Shown piece after piece: positions 15,304-22,537 of a DNA stretch of 28,639 nt. Numbering within the stretch: the stretch's first letter is position 1; every line of letters begins with the position of its first letter. Source of the DNA: Nitrospirota bacterium (GTDB lineage Bacteria; Nitrospirota; Thermodesulfovibrionia; Thermodesulfovibrionales; JdFR-85); NCBI GenBank assembly GCA_013152195.1, contig JAADGU010000077.1, positions 1 to 28,639 on the forward strand. Direction: 5' to 3'. Both the position numbers and the translations under genes were made by a program. Below the pieces are notes generated by a model. It was not told where the DNA came from. It saw only the letters and a program-made list of their open reading frames with translations, and made no database searches.

Positions 15304-15933
15304 ATGGGCTTAGAGATAAAAACCATAGTAGTCGGACAGCTTGAGGTAAACTGTTATATTGTCTATGACCCTGAAAACAGGGAGGCAATTGTCGTTGACC
15401 CTGGAGATGAACCCGACAGGATTCTGGATTCAATAGCAGCTGATAAACTGAAGGTAAAGCATATTGTGTGTACCCACACACACTTTGATCACGTAGGCGC
15501 CATACCTGAACTCAAGGAAAAGACCTCAGCACAAATCGTTATTCACAAAGAAGAGGCCGAGATTTACGAGGCAGCGCGGGATATGGCCGCCCTTTGGGGC
15601 TATGACGTAGACCCCTTGCCTCCTCCGGATATATTCATATCAGAAGGTGACGAGATCAGGACAGGGAGCCTTAGATTCAAGGTAATACATACACCCGGAC
15701 ACAGCCCCGGGGGGATATGCCTCTTTGGCAATGGAATCGTTATAACCGGAGACACACTCTTTGCCGGTTCCGTAGGAAGAACAGATTTTCCCGGTGGGGA
15801 TATGAACCTGCTCAAAGAGTCATTTAAACGTCTGATGTCCCTGCCCGAGGATACTGTAGTTCTGCCTGGACACGGTCCTCAGTCAACAATAGGCAGGGAA
15901 AAGAGAGAGAACTTTTTCATTAACGAGGTCTAA
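15304..15933 (+). CDS. Glyoxalase II-like MBL-fold hydrolase
   Basis: A 209-residue metallo-beta-lactamase-fold protein of the short hydroxyacylglutathione hydrolase-like (YcbL) class. The metal motif THTHFDH has ligands His58, His60, Asp62 and His63. Later ligands lie in HTPGHSPGG, ITGDTLFAGSVGRTDFPGG and VLPGHGPQSTIGREK. It lacks the C-terminal glutathione-binding helical domain of true glyoxalase II (about 250 residues), so a different thioester or a general hydrolase role is likely. Cytoplasmic. AGGAG lies upstream of the ATG. Its stop overlaps the stop of the convergent LysM gene by 4 nt. Confidence 0.92.
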   Translation: MGLEIKTIVVGQLEVNCYIVYDPENREAIVVDPGDEPDRILDSIAADKLKVKHIVCTHTHFDHVGAIPELKEKTSAQIVIHKEEAEIYEAARDMAALWGYDVDPLPPPDIFISEGDEIRTGSLRFKVIHTPGHSPGGICLFGNGIVITGDTLFAGSVGRTDFPGGDMNLLKESFKRLMSLPEDTVVLPGHGPQSTIGREKRENFFINEV

Positions 15934-16898
15934 AAATAATCCCCTCTCATAATAGCAGTTCTGCTTTTTGTAACAATGGCTGTAGCACTTTTCTGTCTCG
16001 TACTTATCACCTGAATCTTGCCTACAGGCCTGTTTGGCTTTTCAGCCGAAACAAGGGTAAAGATATCTCCCGGGGTAACTCCATCAACTGAGCCACGGTC
16101 AATATACACAATATCGTAGTTACCACTGATAAGCCTCAGATCCCTGGCAGCCACAACTGTTCCGCTTACAGCAGGAGACGTCCCCTTAACAAGTGGAAAG
16201 GATTCGATGGAATAGTAATTATCTATAGGGTCTCCTTTCTGAATTTCGATAAAAGAGTCGATTACTTTTGCCTTGGTGTATCCGGCCTCCTGACCTTGCA
16301 CCTCGATAACCCCGGTTAATTCAATCAGATTGCCGAGTATATCCCCGGTTGAAGGATGCTTTATCACTCCCAGGGAACGTTCGGCATAAAACTTCTTTCC
16401 CTTCTCAGGCACAGCACTATTATTCAGTTTTATATATACAAGATCATCCTTTCCGATAAGGGTACGGCCATCCGGAGTTGCAACAATTCTCCCCACCCCA
16501 GGGGTTATCTTATCAATAAATCCGCTTGCAGCGATCAGGTCTGCATCAACCACAAAAGGTTGCCGTGGTGCAATAGTAATGGCCTTTTCCTCAGGCACGG
16601 CTATCTCTTTTTTGACCTCTTTTTCTTCAGGAATCCTGAGATCGATCTGCTTCTGCAGCATGTATCTCGGAAGCCTCAACCGCTGTCCGGGAAAGATAAG
16701 GTCAGGGTTTTTCACATTTGGGTTCTCTTTCCAGACATTCGGCCACAGGAACGGGTCATCGAACTTGCCTCCTGTAATGTCCCAGAGAGTATCACCTTTT
16801 TTAACAGTGTACTCCACATACTCGGTCTCTCCGGCCATAATGTATGAAGGCATGAGCAGTGAAAGTGATATAATCAGGAAAATAAAAGTTGCTCTCAT
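15930..16898 (-). CDS. Exported LysM-domain protein
   Basis: A 322-residue protein with a signal peptide (residues 1-22, ending IMAG). A LysM domain at about 27-77 (EYTVKKGDTLWDITGGKFDD...NPDLIFPGQRLRLP) matches the variant with a PFLWPNVWKENP insertion found in Geobacter-like proteins. A charged linker (EEKEVKKEIAVPEEKAI) follows. A beta-rich region of about 200 residues runs to the end, with IDRGSVDGVTPGDIFTLV resembling the C-terminal domain of other LysM envelope proteins. It would bind peptidoglycan in the periplasm; no catalytic domain is visible, so a scaffold or cell-wall sensor role is possible. GAAAGGAG and a strong promoter lie upstream. Confidence 0.9.
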   Translation of the reverse strand: MRATFIFLIISLSLLMPSYIMAGETEYVEYTVKKGDTLWDITGGKFDDPFLWPNVWKENPNVKNPDLIFPGQRLRLPRYMLQKQIDLRIPEEKEVKKEIAVPEEKAITIAPRQPFVVDADLIAASGFIDKITPGVGRIVATPDGRTLIGKDDLVYIKLNNSAVPEKGKKFYAERSLGVIKHPSTGDILGNLIELTGVIEVQGQEAGYTKAKVIDSFIEIQKGDPIDNYYSIESFPLVKGTSPAVSGTVVAARDLRLISGNYDIVYIDRGSVDGVTPGDIFTLVSAEKPNRPVGKIQVISTRQKSATAIVTKSRTAIMRGDYF

Positions 16899-16933
16899 AA
16901 CAAATCTCCTTTCACAAAATTAGTTCTTCTATA

Positions 16934-16962
16934 ACAATAACCAACTTTATCAAAAGTGTCAA
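16934..16962 (-). promoter_or_regulatory. sigma70 promoter of the LysM gene
   Basis: Read on the minus strand: TTGACA (16957-16962), a 17-nt spacer and TATTGT (16934-16939), about 35 nt before the ATG at 16898. Confidence 0.75.
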
Positions 16963-17085
16963 CAGTTTTTTATGTCAGGCCTGATAATAGCTTCTGTTGT
17001 CAGGATTAGCCGGTGGCTGATATAATCCCTATTATACATGCCTCTTATAATAAAATGCCACTTGGCAGGCTTGTCATCTTCCCGG

Positions 17086-17113
17086 TTGTTTATATATTTA
17101 TTTATGGTAAAAT
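17086..17113 (+). promoter_or_regulatory. Putative promoter of the phoB-phoR pair
   Basis: TTGTTT (17086-17091), a 16-nt spacer and TAAAAT (17108-17113), about 50 nt before the response-regulator ATG. I could not identify a convincing Pho box. Confidence 0.5.
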
Positions 17114-17161
17114 ACGTTTAATTAACATGAAAAAGTTTTTACTGGAAAAAAGGGGCTGGCA

Positions 17162-17872
17162 ATGTCTAACAACAAACGTGTAATTGTAGTTGACGACGAA
17201 CCGGATATTATAGACCTTGTAGAGTATAATCTCAGGAAAGAGGGGTTTATCACTGACAGTGCCCGTAGCGGAACAGAGGCGTTAAAGAAGATCCGGGAAG
17301 GGAACTTCGACATTGTTATCCTTGACCTGATGCTTCCGGAGATGGACGGCATGGAGCTGTGCAGGATTTTAAAGAAAGACACCTCCCTTTCAGATATGCC
17401 CATCATAATGCTGACTGCAAAGGGAGAAGAGATTGACAGGATTTTAGGGCTTGAGCTTGGGGCAGATGACTATATTACAAAACCCTTCAGTCCGAGAGAG
17501 ATGGTGGCACGGGTCAATGCAGTCCTCAGACGTTCAGGATTAAAGAGAGACGGCGGAGATGGCAAGGGCATACTGAAGGTCGGAAACCTGGAGATTGACA
17601 GAGAGAAATATACTGTGAAAAAAAATGGCCAGCCACTCTCCCTCAGCATCAGGGAATTCAAGCTGCTTCTCTATCTTGCAGAGAGGCCCGGGAGGGTCTT
17701 CAGCCGGGATTCACTGCTTGATGCAGTCTGGGGTGACGATGCATATGTAGAGCCAAGAACTGTTGATGTTCATATAAGGAGGCTGAGGGAGCGGGTAGAA
17801 GACGACCCGTCAACTCCGGCATATATCCTAACAAGAAGAGGAGTTGGGTATTATTTTGCTGAAGAGGTGTAG
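17162..17872 (+). CDS. phoB: OmpR/PhoB-family response regulator
   Basis: A 236-residue two-domain regulator. The receiver has acidic pocket Asp11/Asp12, phospho-acceptor Asp55 (VILDLMLPEMDG), Thr85 and Lys107 (YITKPFS), all the residues needed for phosphotransfer. The C-terminal winged helix (about 135-233) has LSIREFKLLLYLAERPGRVFSRDSLLD, VEPRTVDVHIRRLRERVE and a final RRGVGYYF. The overall sequence is PhoB/PhoP-like, but no pst or phoU gene is in view, so the phosphate assignment rests on similarity and on the PhoR-like partner. The ribosome site is weak (AAGGGG). The stop abuts the kinase coding region. Confidence 0.88.
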   Translation: MSNNKRVIVVDDEPDIIDLVEYNLRKEGFITDSARSGTEALKKIREGNFDIVILDLMLPEMDGMELCRILKKDTSLSDMPIIMLTAKGEEIDRILGLELGADDYITKPFSPREMVARVNAVLRRSGLKRDGGDGKGILKVGNLEIDREKYTVKKNGQPLSLSIREFKLLLYLAERPGRVFSRDSLLDAVWGDDAYVEPRTVDVHIRRLRERVEDDPSTPAYILTRRGVGYYFAEEV

Positions 17873-17874
17873 CC

Positions 17875-19206
17875 ATATATAACATACTGCATGAAATCAT
17901 TCTCCCCCTGGCGCTGCTGCTTATCCTCTATCTCCTGATAAAAGACCTCTACTTAAACAGAAAGGTAAGGGAAGTCACTGATTTTATTCAGGAACTATCC
18001 GAAGGAAATCTCAAAAAGCGGCTATTCCCCAAAAAGGGAGAAAAGTTTTCCGGAATTGTCCTGGGTCTGAACAGGATAGCAGAGAGCTTTGAAGAGAAGA
18101 TACACGAAGCAAACGAACAGAGAAACAGGCTGGAGTCCACGCTGAACAATCTCCCTGACGGCATAGTCCTTCTTGATAACAACGGGGTTGTCAGGTTTGT
18201 TAATCCTGCATTTGAAACCCTCTTTAATGTTAAGTCATCAAGCCTCAGGGGCAGGGGCTTGAACGAGGTAATAAGGGTACCCGAGCTGAGCGAGTTGATC
18301 GATATAACCAGGACGGACAGATCATTGAAAAAAGAGGCCTTTATCGAACCCATTGACAAACATCTACTGATAAAGGCCATCCCCTTTTTTGGCAACAGTA
18401 TCACGGAAGACAAGACGGATTTTCCGGCTGACAGGGAATACACAGGGGCAATGATCGTGTTCAGGGATATTACAGAAGGTAAGAGAACAGACGAGACAAG
18501 GAGGGATTTTGTTGCAAATGTCTCGCATGAACTCAAGACGCCCATAACTGCCATACGGGGATTTACAGAGACCCTGCTTGACGGTGCAATAGAAGACAGG
18601 AGAGATACACTCAGGTTTCTTAATACCATAAAGTCTCATACTGAAAGGATGGATCGCCTGATAGGAGACCTTATAAAACTCTCACGGATAGAATTCGGGG
18701 CAATGCCCCTTGAAAAAAGGCCTCTACAGCTTGAGCCCCTGATTGACGACGCCTTCAAAGGATTTGAAACACTTTGCCAGGGAAAGGGTATTTCCCTTGA
18801 AAAAGCTATGCAGACGGGGTGCACAGAGATTGAGGCAGACCCACATCGGCTGATACAGATACTTACAAACCTCATAGACAATGCTGTAAAGTTTACAGAA
18901 TCCGGCCATGTTACTGTAAAGACCGAGAGACAGGCCTCGGGATACATAATCTCGGTTGAGGATACAGGCATAGGGATTCCAAAGAGGCATCTGTCAAGAC
19001 TTGGTGAAAGGTTTTTCAGGGTTGACCCTTCACGTTCAAGAGAGCTTGGAGGCACGGGGCTTGGACTGGCAATTGTAAAGCACCTTGTAAAGGCTCATGG
19101 CTGGGAGATGAAGATAGAGAGCGAGGAGGGTAAGGGAACAGCCGTCAGGATACTGATGCCTGAATCGGAACCTGCAGGGGAAAAGCTGAGCAACTGCTCA
19201 GCATGA
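17875..19206 (+). CDS. phoR: PhoR-type sensor histidine kinase with no canonical start codon
   Basis: Autophosphorylates and passes phosphate to the adjacent regulator. The frame is clearly coding from just after the phoB stop. Residues about 8-23 form one membrane helix (IILPLALLLILYLLI), followed by a HAMP-like stretch to about 85 and a PAS domain at 87-200 (NNLPDGIVLLDNNGVVRFVN). HisKA follows with phospho-acceptor His218 (FVANVSHELKTPI), then an ATPase domain with the N box NLIDNAVKF, DTGIGIP and GGTGLGLAIV. An in-frame TGA at 17860 bounds the frame, and no ATG, GTG or TTG occurs before TTG 18259, which lies inside the PAS domain. The best start by spacing from GAAGAGGTG is ATA at 17875, giving 443 residues. 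Lack of a periplasmic sensor is common in PhoR kinases. Confidence 0.85.
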   Translation: MYNILHEIILPLALLLILYLLIKDLYLNRKVREVTDFIQELSEGNLKKRLFPKKGEKFSGIVLGLNRIAESFEEKIHEANEQRNRLESTLNNLPDGIVLLDNNGVVRFVNPAFETLFNVKSSSLRGRGLNEVIRVPELSELIDITRTDRSLKKEAFIEPIDKHLLIKAIPFFGNSITEDKTDFPADREYTGAMIVFRDITEGKRTDETRRDFVANVSHELKTPITAIRGFTETLLDGAIEDRRDTLRFLNTIKSHTERMDRLIGDLIKLSRIEFGAMPLEKRPLQLEPLIDDAFKGFETLCQGKGISLEKAMQTGCTEIEADPHRLIQILTNLIDNAVKFTESGHVTVKTERQASGYIISVEDTGIGIPKRHLSRLGERFFRVDPSRSRELGGTGLGLAIVKHLVKAHGWEMKIESEEGKGTAVRILMPESEPAGEKLSNCSA

Positions 19207-19215
19207 AGAAGGGCC

Positions 19216-19413
19216 TCAGGTCCCGCCTGTAAAGCCTGAGCTCAGCCCTGGCAGACCATCTCCGGAGACAGAACAGGAAAAAGAAGTGATAAGTTTTTTT
19301 ATTTCACTTGAACCGCAAAGGGGGCATATGGTATCCTTCTCTGTAGTTCCAATCCTCTGTAAGAGAGTAAAAGTCTCGTTACATTTTATACATGTATATT
19401 CATATACCGGCAT
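19216..19413 (-). CDS. FmdB-family zinc ribbon protein
   Basis: A 65-residue protein opening MPVYEYTCIKCNETF and continuing CPLCGSSEIKKLIT, two CxxC pairs forming the zinc ribbon of the FmdB/YHR-type regulatory family. A flexible Ser/Gly tail follows (SGDGLPGLSSGFTGGT). The founder was proposed as a regulator of formamidase; the general role is unknown. A good AAGGAGG ribosome site precedes the ATG. It converges with the histidine kinase (gap 9 nt) and is divergent from the next regulator with an 18-nt gap. Confidence 0.9.
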   Translation of the reverse strand: MPVYEYTCIKCNETFTLLQRIGTTEKDTICPLCGSSEIKKLITSFSCSVSGDGLPGLSSGFTGGT

Positions 19414-19431
19414 TTGAAGAAACCTCCTTAG

Positions 19432-20106
19432 TTGATAAGTTTAGATACTTTTTATCCTATAGAAATAGAGGCACCTTTGTCAATATCTAAAGAAGAGATT
19501 TTACTGATAAGCTCGGATCCATCAACCACCGATATTGTAAAAAAGACATTCCGGCAGTCAGATATAGATGTAAAGGTGAAAAAGGACATTGCCTCGGGGG
19601 TCAGGGTATCAAGGGATTCCCAGATTGTCCTGATTGACAGCCGCTTATCTGATGGTGACTGTCTTGATTGCCTTCGGAGTCTCAATGACCTGAACACAGA
19701 CCTCCTCTCCATAGTTATGATTGAACAGGGCAAGAGGAGGGCAGGAATCGATGCCATAATGGATAGCGCCTTTTTCTATACCATGAAACCTGTAGATAGT
19801 GATGAGCTCAGGGCTGTAGTGGAAAGGGCCTATGAACTTAAAAGGCTCCGGAAGGAAAGCAGAAGGCTTTATCACTGTACGGTTGAAGAATTTTTGAGGT
19901 ACAAACTCAAGGGATACCTGTCCCAGATCCAGAAGGTGGGGGGCATAGCCCTCTATGACACTGTAATCTCAGAGGTTGAAAGGGCGCTGTTGACACTCGC
20001 CATGGAAAAGACAGAGGGAAATCAGCTCCAGGCATCAAAACTCCTTGGACTCAACAGAAACACGGTAAGAAACAAGATAAATAAATATAAAATCAAGAAG
20101 TTCTGA
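19432..20106 (+). CDS. Receiver-like plus Fis-type HTH regulator lacking an AAA+ domain
   Basis: Up to 224 residues. The N-terminal half is a receiver-like domain: EEILLISSDPS, then VLIDSRLSDGD with a possible phospho-acceptor Asp69, and YTMKPVDSDELRAVV with the conserved Lys. The acidic pocket is reduced to SSD and the Thr/Ser switch strand (IVMIEQGK) is atypical, so phosphorylation is doubtful. The C-terminal part (about 150-224) is a Fis/NtrC-like DNA-binding domain: LYDTVISEVERALLTLAMEK, then EGNQLQASKLLGLNRNTVRN. The central sigma54 ATPase is absent, as in ActR/PrrA/RegA regulators. The start is either TTG 19432 (no ribosome site) or, more likely, TTG 19477 with AGAGG upstream, giving 209 residues. 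It overlaps tgt by 14 nt at the 3' end. Confidence 0.82.
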   Translation: MISLDTFYPIEIEAPLSISKEEILLISSDPSTTDIVKKTFRQSDIDVKVKKDIASGVRVSRDSQIVLIDSRLSDGDCLDCLRSLNDLNTDLLSIVMIEQGKRRAGIDAIMDSAFFYTMKPVDSDELRAVVERAYELKRLRKESRRLYHCTVEEFLRYKLKGYLSQIQKVGGIALYDTVISEVERALLTLAMEKTEGNQLQASKLLGLNRNTVRNKINKYKIKKF

Positions 20107-21232
20107 ACGTCTGCGACTGAAGAGTCACAAAATTCCTCTCAAGGGTATCTCTCCATTTTCGTTTAAATTCAGTAAAATTCCCCTGCAAAATGGAATCCCT
20201 CATCAGCCTGAAGAATCTCAGGTAAAAACTCAGGTTGTGTATGGTGTTCAACCTCATGGAAAGTATCTCCCTTGACAGATACAGGTGCCTGAGATATGCG
20301 CGAGAGAAATTCCGGCATGTATAACAGGAACACTCAGGATCAAGGGGAGACGGGTCCTCCCTGAACTCGGCCCTCTTGATGCTGATCCTTCCTGTTGAGG
20401 TAAAGAGCGTTCCATTCCTTGCATTCCTTGTGGGCATCACACAATCAAAGATATCATAGCCGGCCTCTACAGCCTCAAGTATATCAAGGAGATCGCCTAT
20501 CCCCATGAGATACCTCGGCTTCACAGCAGGCATTACAGGCCCGGTAGCATGAATTATCTCATACATTAATTCCTTGGGCTCTCCAACACTCAGCCCCCCT
20601 GCAGCATAACCATCAAATCCTATCCCGACTATATCTTCAAGGCTTTTTAAACGAAGGTCTCTGTAAGTACTGCCCTGAAAAATGCCGAAAAGGGCCTGGG
20701 AAGAGCCTTCTGGATGAACAGACCTGCACCTCTTTGCCCACTCTGTGGTCAGTCTCAGGGAGTTCAGGGCATAATCATATGTGCTGGGGTAGGGTGTGCA
20801 TTCATCAAAGGCCATGATTATATCGGCTCCAAGCGCCTGCTGTATCTCCATCGCCTTCTCAGGGCCTATGAAATGCAGGGAGCCGTCCAGGTGTGAACGG
20901 AACTCAACCCCGTCCGGGGTGATATTTCTCAGCCTGGAAAGGCTGTATACCTGAAAGCCCCCGCTGTCTGTAAGTACAGGTCCCGGCCAGCTTATGAACC
21001 TCTGAACCCCGCCGAGTCTTCTTATGGTCTCGTGTCCCGGCCTCAGATAGAGGTGATAGGTGTTACAGAGTATGACCTCTGCACCTGCACTCCCGAGCTC
21101 CTCAGGGGAGACGGACTTTACAGTACCCAGGGTGCCGACAGGCATAAACTGGGGCGTGAGGACAAGCCCCCTCTCTGTCTCGATTATCCCTGCCCGTGAG
21201 TTGCCGTCGGATGCAATGACACTGAATTTCAT
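20093..21232 (-). CDS. tgt: Queuine tRNA-guanine transglycosylase
   Basis: Exchanges guanine-34 for preQ1 in tRNAs with GUN anticodons, in queuosine synthesis. At 379 residues it is normal length. The catalytic Asp89 lies in PVLTDSGGFQVYSL, and the nucleophile Asp263 in IFDCVMPTRNARNG. The zinc site is Cys301, Cys303, Cys306 (CSCYTC) and His332. GIFQGSTYRDLR and AAGGLSVGEP are the usual substrate loops. It lies 48 nt after the tolC stop on the same strand, so read-through from the efflux operon is possible. However, a TATAAT sits 7 nt before the ATG with no ribosome site, suggesting its own leaderless transcript. Confidence 0.96.
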   Translation of the reverse strand: MKFSVIASDGNSRAGIIETERGLVLTPQFMPVGTLGTVKSVSPEELGSAGAEVILCNTYHLYLRPGHETIRRLGGVQRFISWPGPVLTDSGGFQVYSLSRLRNITPDGVEFRSHLDGSLHFIGPEKAMEIQQALGADIIMAFDECTPYPSTYDYALNSLRLTTEWAKRCRSVHPEGSSQALFGIFQGSTYRDLRLKSLEDIVGIGFDGYAAGGLSVGEPKELMYEIIHATGPVMPAVKPRYLMGIGDLLDILEAVEAGYDIFDCVMPTRNARNGTLFTSTGRISIKRAEFREDPSPLDPECSCYTCRNFSRAYLRHLYLSREILSMRLNTIHNLSFYLRFFRLMRDSILQGNFTEFKRKWRDTLERNFVTLQSQTFRTS

Positions 21233-21239
21233 AGCTACT

Positions 21240-21245
21240 ATTATA
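21240..21245 (-). promoter_or_regulatory. -10 element directly before tgt (possible leaderless start)
   Basis: On the minus strand TATAAT ends 7 nt before the tgt ATG at 21232, so the predicted transcript starts at or one base before it. The -35 region (TTAGCT at a 16-nt spacer) is weak, and no Shine-Dalgarno is seen. Confidence 0.45.
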
Positions 21246-21280
21246 AACTAAACCTGTTTTCAGCTAAGAAGTTCTCTCCA

Positions 21281-22537
21281 TTATTCCAGCAGGGCAGCCG
21301 CCCGGATCAAGAGCTCGCGTTTGAGGTAGAAGAGCCTTGAGAGCCTGAACCTGGCCTCTGCATAGGCGAGGTTGAGTTCCCCGAGGCGGGTGAGCGTTAT
21401 GGTTCCTGCACGGTACTGCCCCCTGGCATCCTCATAGTTTTCTCCTGACAGGGCCACTGACTCCCGTTGCAATTCTATCCTTCTGTCAACTGATGCAACA
21501 CTGACCTTCAAGTCTCTGACAAGACCGGCCAGTTCCTTTCTGGTCTTCTTTAGTTTGTTATCTGCAACCTGCATCTCTGCCATAGTGGAGGCCTTGTTGC
21601 TGCTGACAAGGCCTCCGTCGAGGAGATTCCATGTGAGCTGTATCCCTATATTCCATTCCTGATCCATCTGACCGATATATTCATTGCTCGACCTGGCAGC
21701 AGTCACAAGCCGAAGTTCCGGCAGGTGCCCCCTCCTTGCAATTTCGTACCGGAGCCGGGAAGTTAAAAGGTCGGCCCTGGCAAGCCTTATATCAAGCAGG
21801 TGATCCTGCATAAGGGCATCTTCGAGTCTCTCCAAAACGGGTTCATCCTCTGCCATGATGTCAAGCGTGCCGCTGGGGACAAGGAGTTCTTCCCTGCCTG
21901 ACCTGCCGATTGAAATATTGAAGTCAATAAGTGCCCTGGTGCAGGATTCCTCTCCGGTCTGCAACTCTTCCATAGCATTATTGAGATTCAGTCTTGCCTG
22001 CCGCACATCAAGCGAGGTCACCATACCGGCATCCCTGAGGTCTTCTGCATCCCTGAGCTCCTCTTCTCTCTGAGCTCTCCTGTCTTCCAGAATATCAAGA
22101 AGGGTTTTCTGAAATAAAACCCTGTAAAAGGCAAGCCTGACCTGCCTCCGGATCTCTCTCTTCCCGGACTTTTCACTGATTTCAGAGAACCTGTAGAGGT
22201 TTTCCTTAAGCTCCAGACTCCTCAATATCCTGCCGCCCGTCCAGAGCACCTGACTTGCCTCTATTGAAGCGGATTTAAGCCAGTGGGGTGTCTCAAAGCC
22301 GGGAAACCATTCGACGGTACTGTAATTCCGTAAATACCTTGCCCCGATTCTTGCCTGAGGTTTGATAAAGGCAACCCCTTTTTCGGCATCAGCCTTTAAG
22401 GCCTCGGAAGAGTGGACCGTAATCCTGACGGCCTCTGAATCCTTAAGTGCAAGGCTCAGGGCCTCTTCAAGTGTTATAGTGCGGGCAACAGAGGGAAGAA
22501 GGAGTATCAGCAGTAATACAAGCAGTTTAGTCTTCAA
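21281..22537 (-). CDS. TolC-family outer-membrane efflux channel
   Basis: A 418-residue outer-membrane factor with a signal peptide (KTKLLVLLLILLLPSVARTI). Both halves carry the helical OEP repeat: EEALSLALKDSEAVR, REIRRQVRLAFYRVLFQKTLLD, LDVRQARLNLNNAMEELQTGE in the first, and LPELRLVTAARSS, QLTWNLLDGGLVSSNKASTM, GTITLTRLGELNLAYAEARF in the second. It forms the exit duct of the pump encoded upstream. It starts at TTG (22535-22537) with AAGGAGGTG 8 nt before, and the start overlaps the pump's TGA as TTGA. Last gene of the efflux operon proper. Confidence 0.92.
   Translation of the reverse strand: MKTKLLVLLLILLLPSVARTITLEEALSLALKDSEAVRITVHSSEALKADAEKGVAFIKPQARIGARYLRNYSTVEWFPGFETPHWLKSASIEASQVLWTGGRILRSLELKENLYRFSEISEKSGKREIRRQVRLAFYRVLFQKTLLDILEDRRAQREEELRDAEDLRDAGMVTSLDVRQARLNLNNAMEELQTGEESCTRALIDFNISIGRSGREELLVPSGTLDIMAEDEPVLERLEDALMQDHLLDIRLARADLLTSRLRYEIARRGHLPELRLVTAARSSNEYIGQMDQEWNIGIQLTWNLLDGGLVSSNKASTMAEMQVADNKLKKTRKELAGLVRDLKVSVASVDRRIELQRESVALSGENYEDARGQYRAGTITLTRLGELNLAYAEARFRLSRLFYLKRELLIRAAALLE

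Noticed and set aside
17988..18629. 213-codon minus-strand frame under the histidine kinase
   Set aside because: Shadow of phoR: the plus-strand frame carries clear PAS and HisKA sequence.
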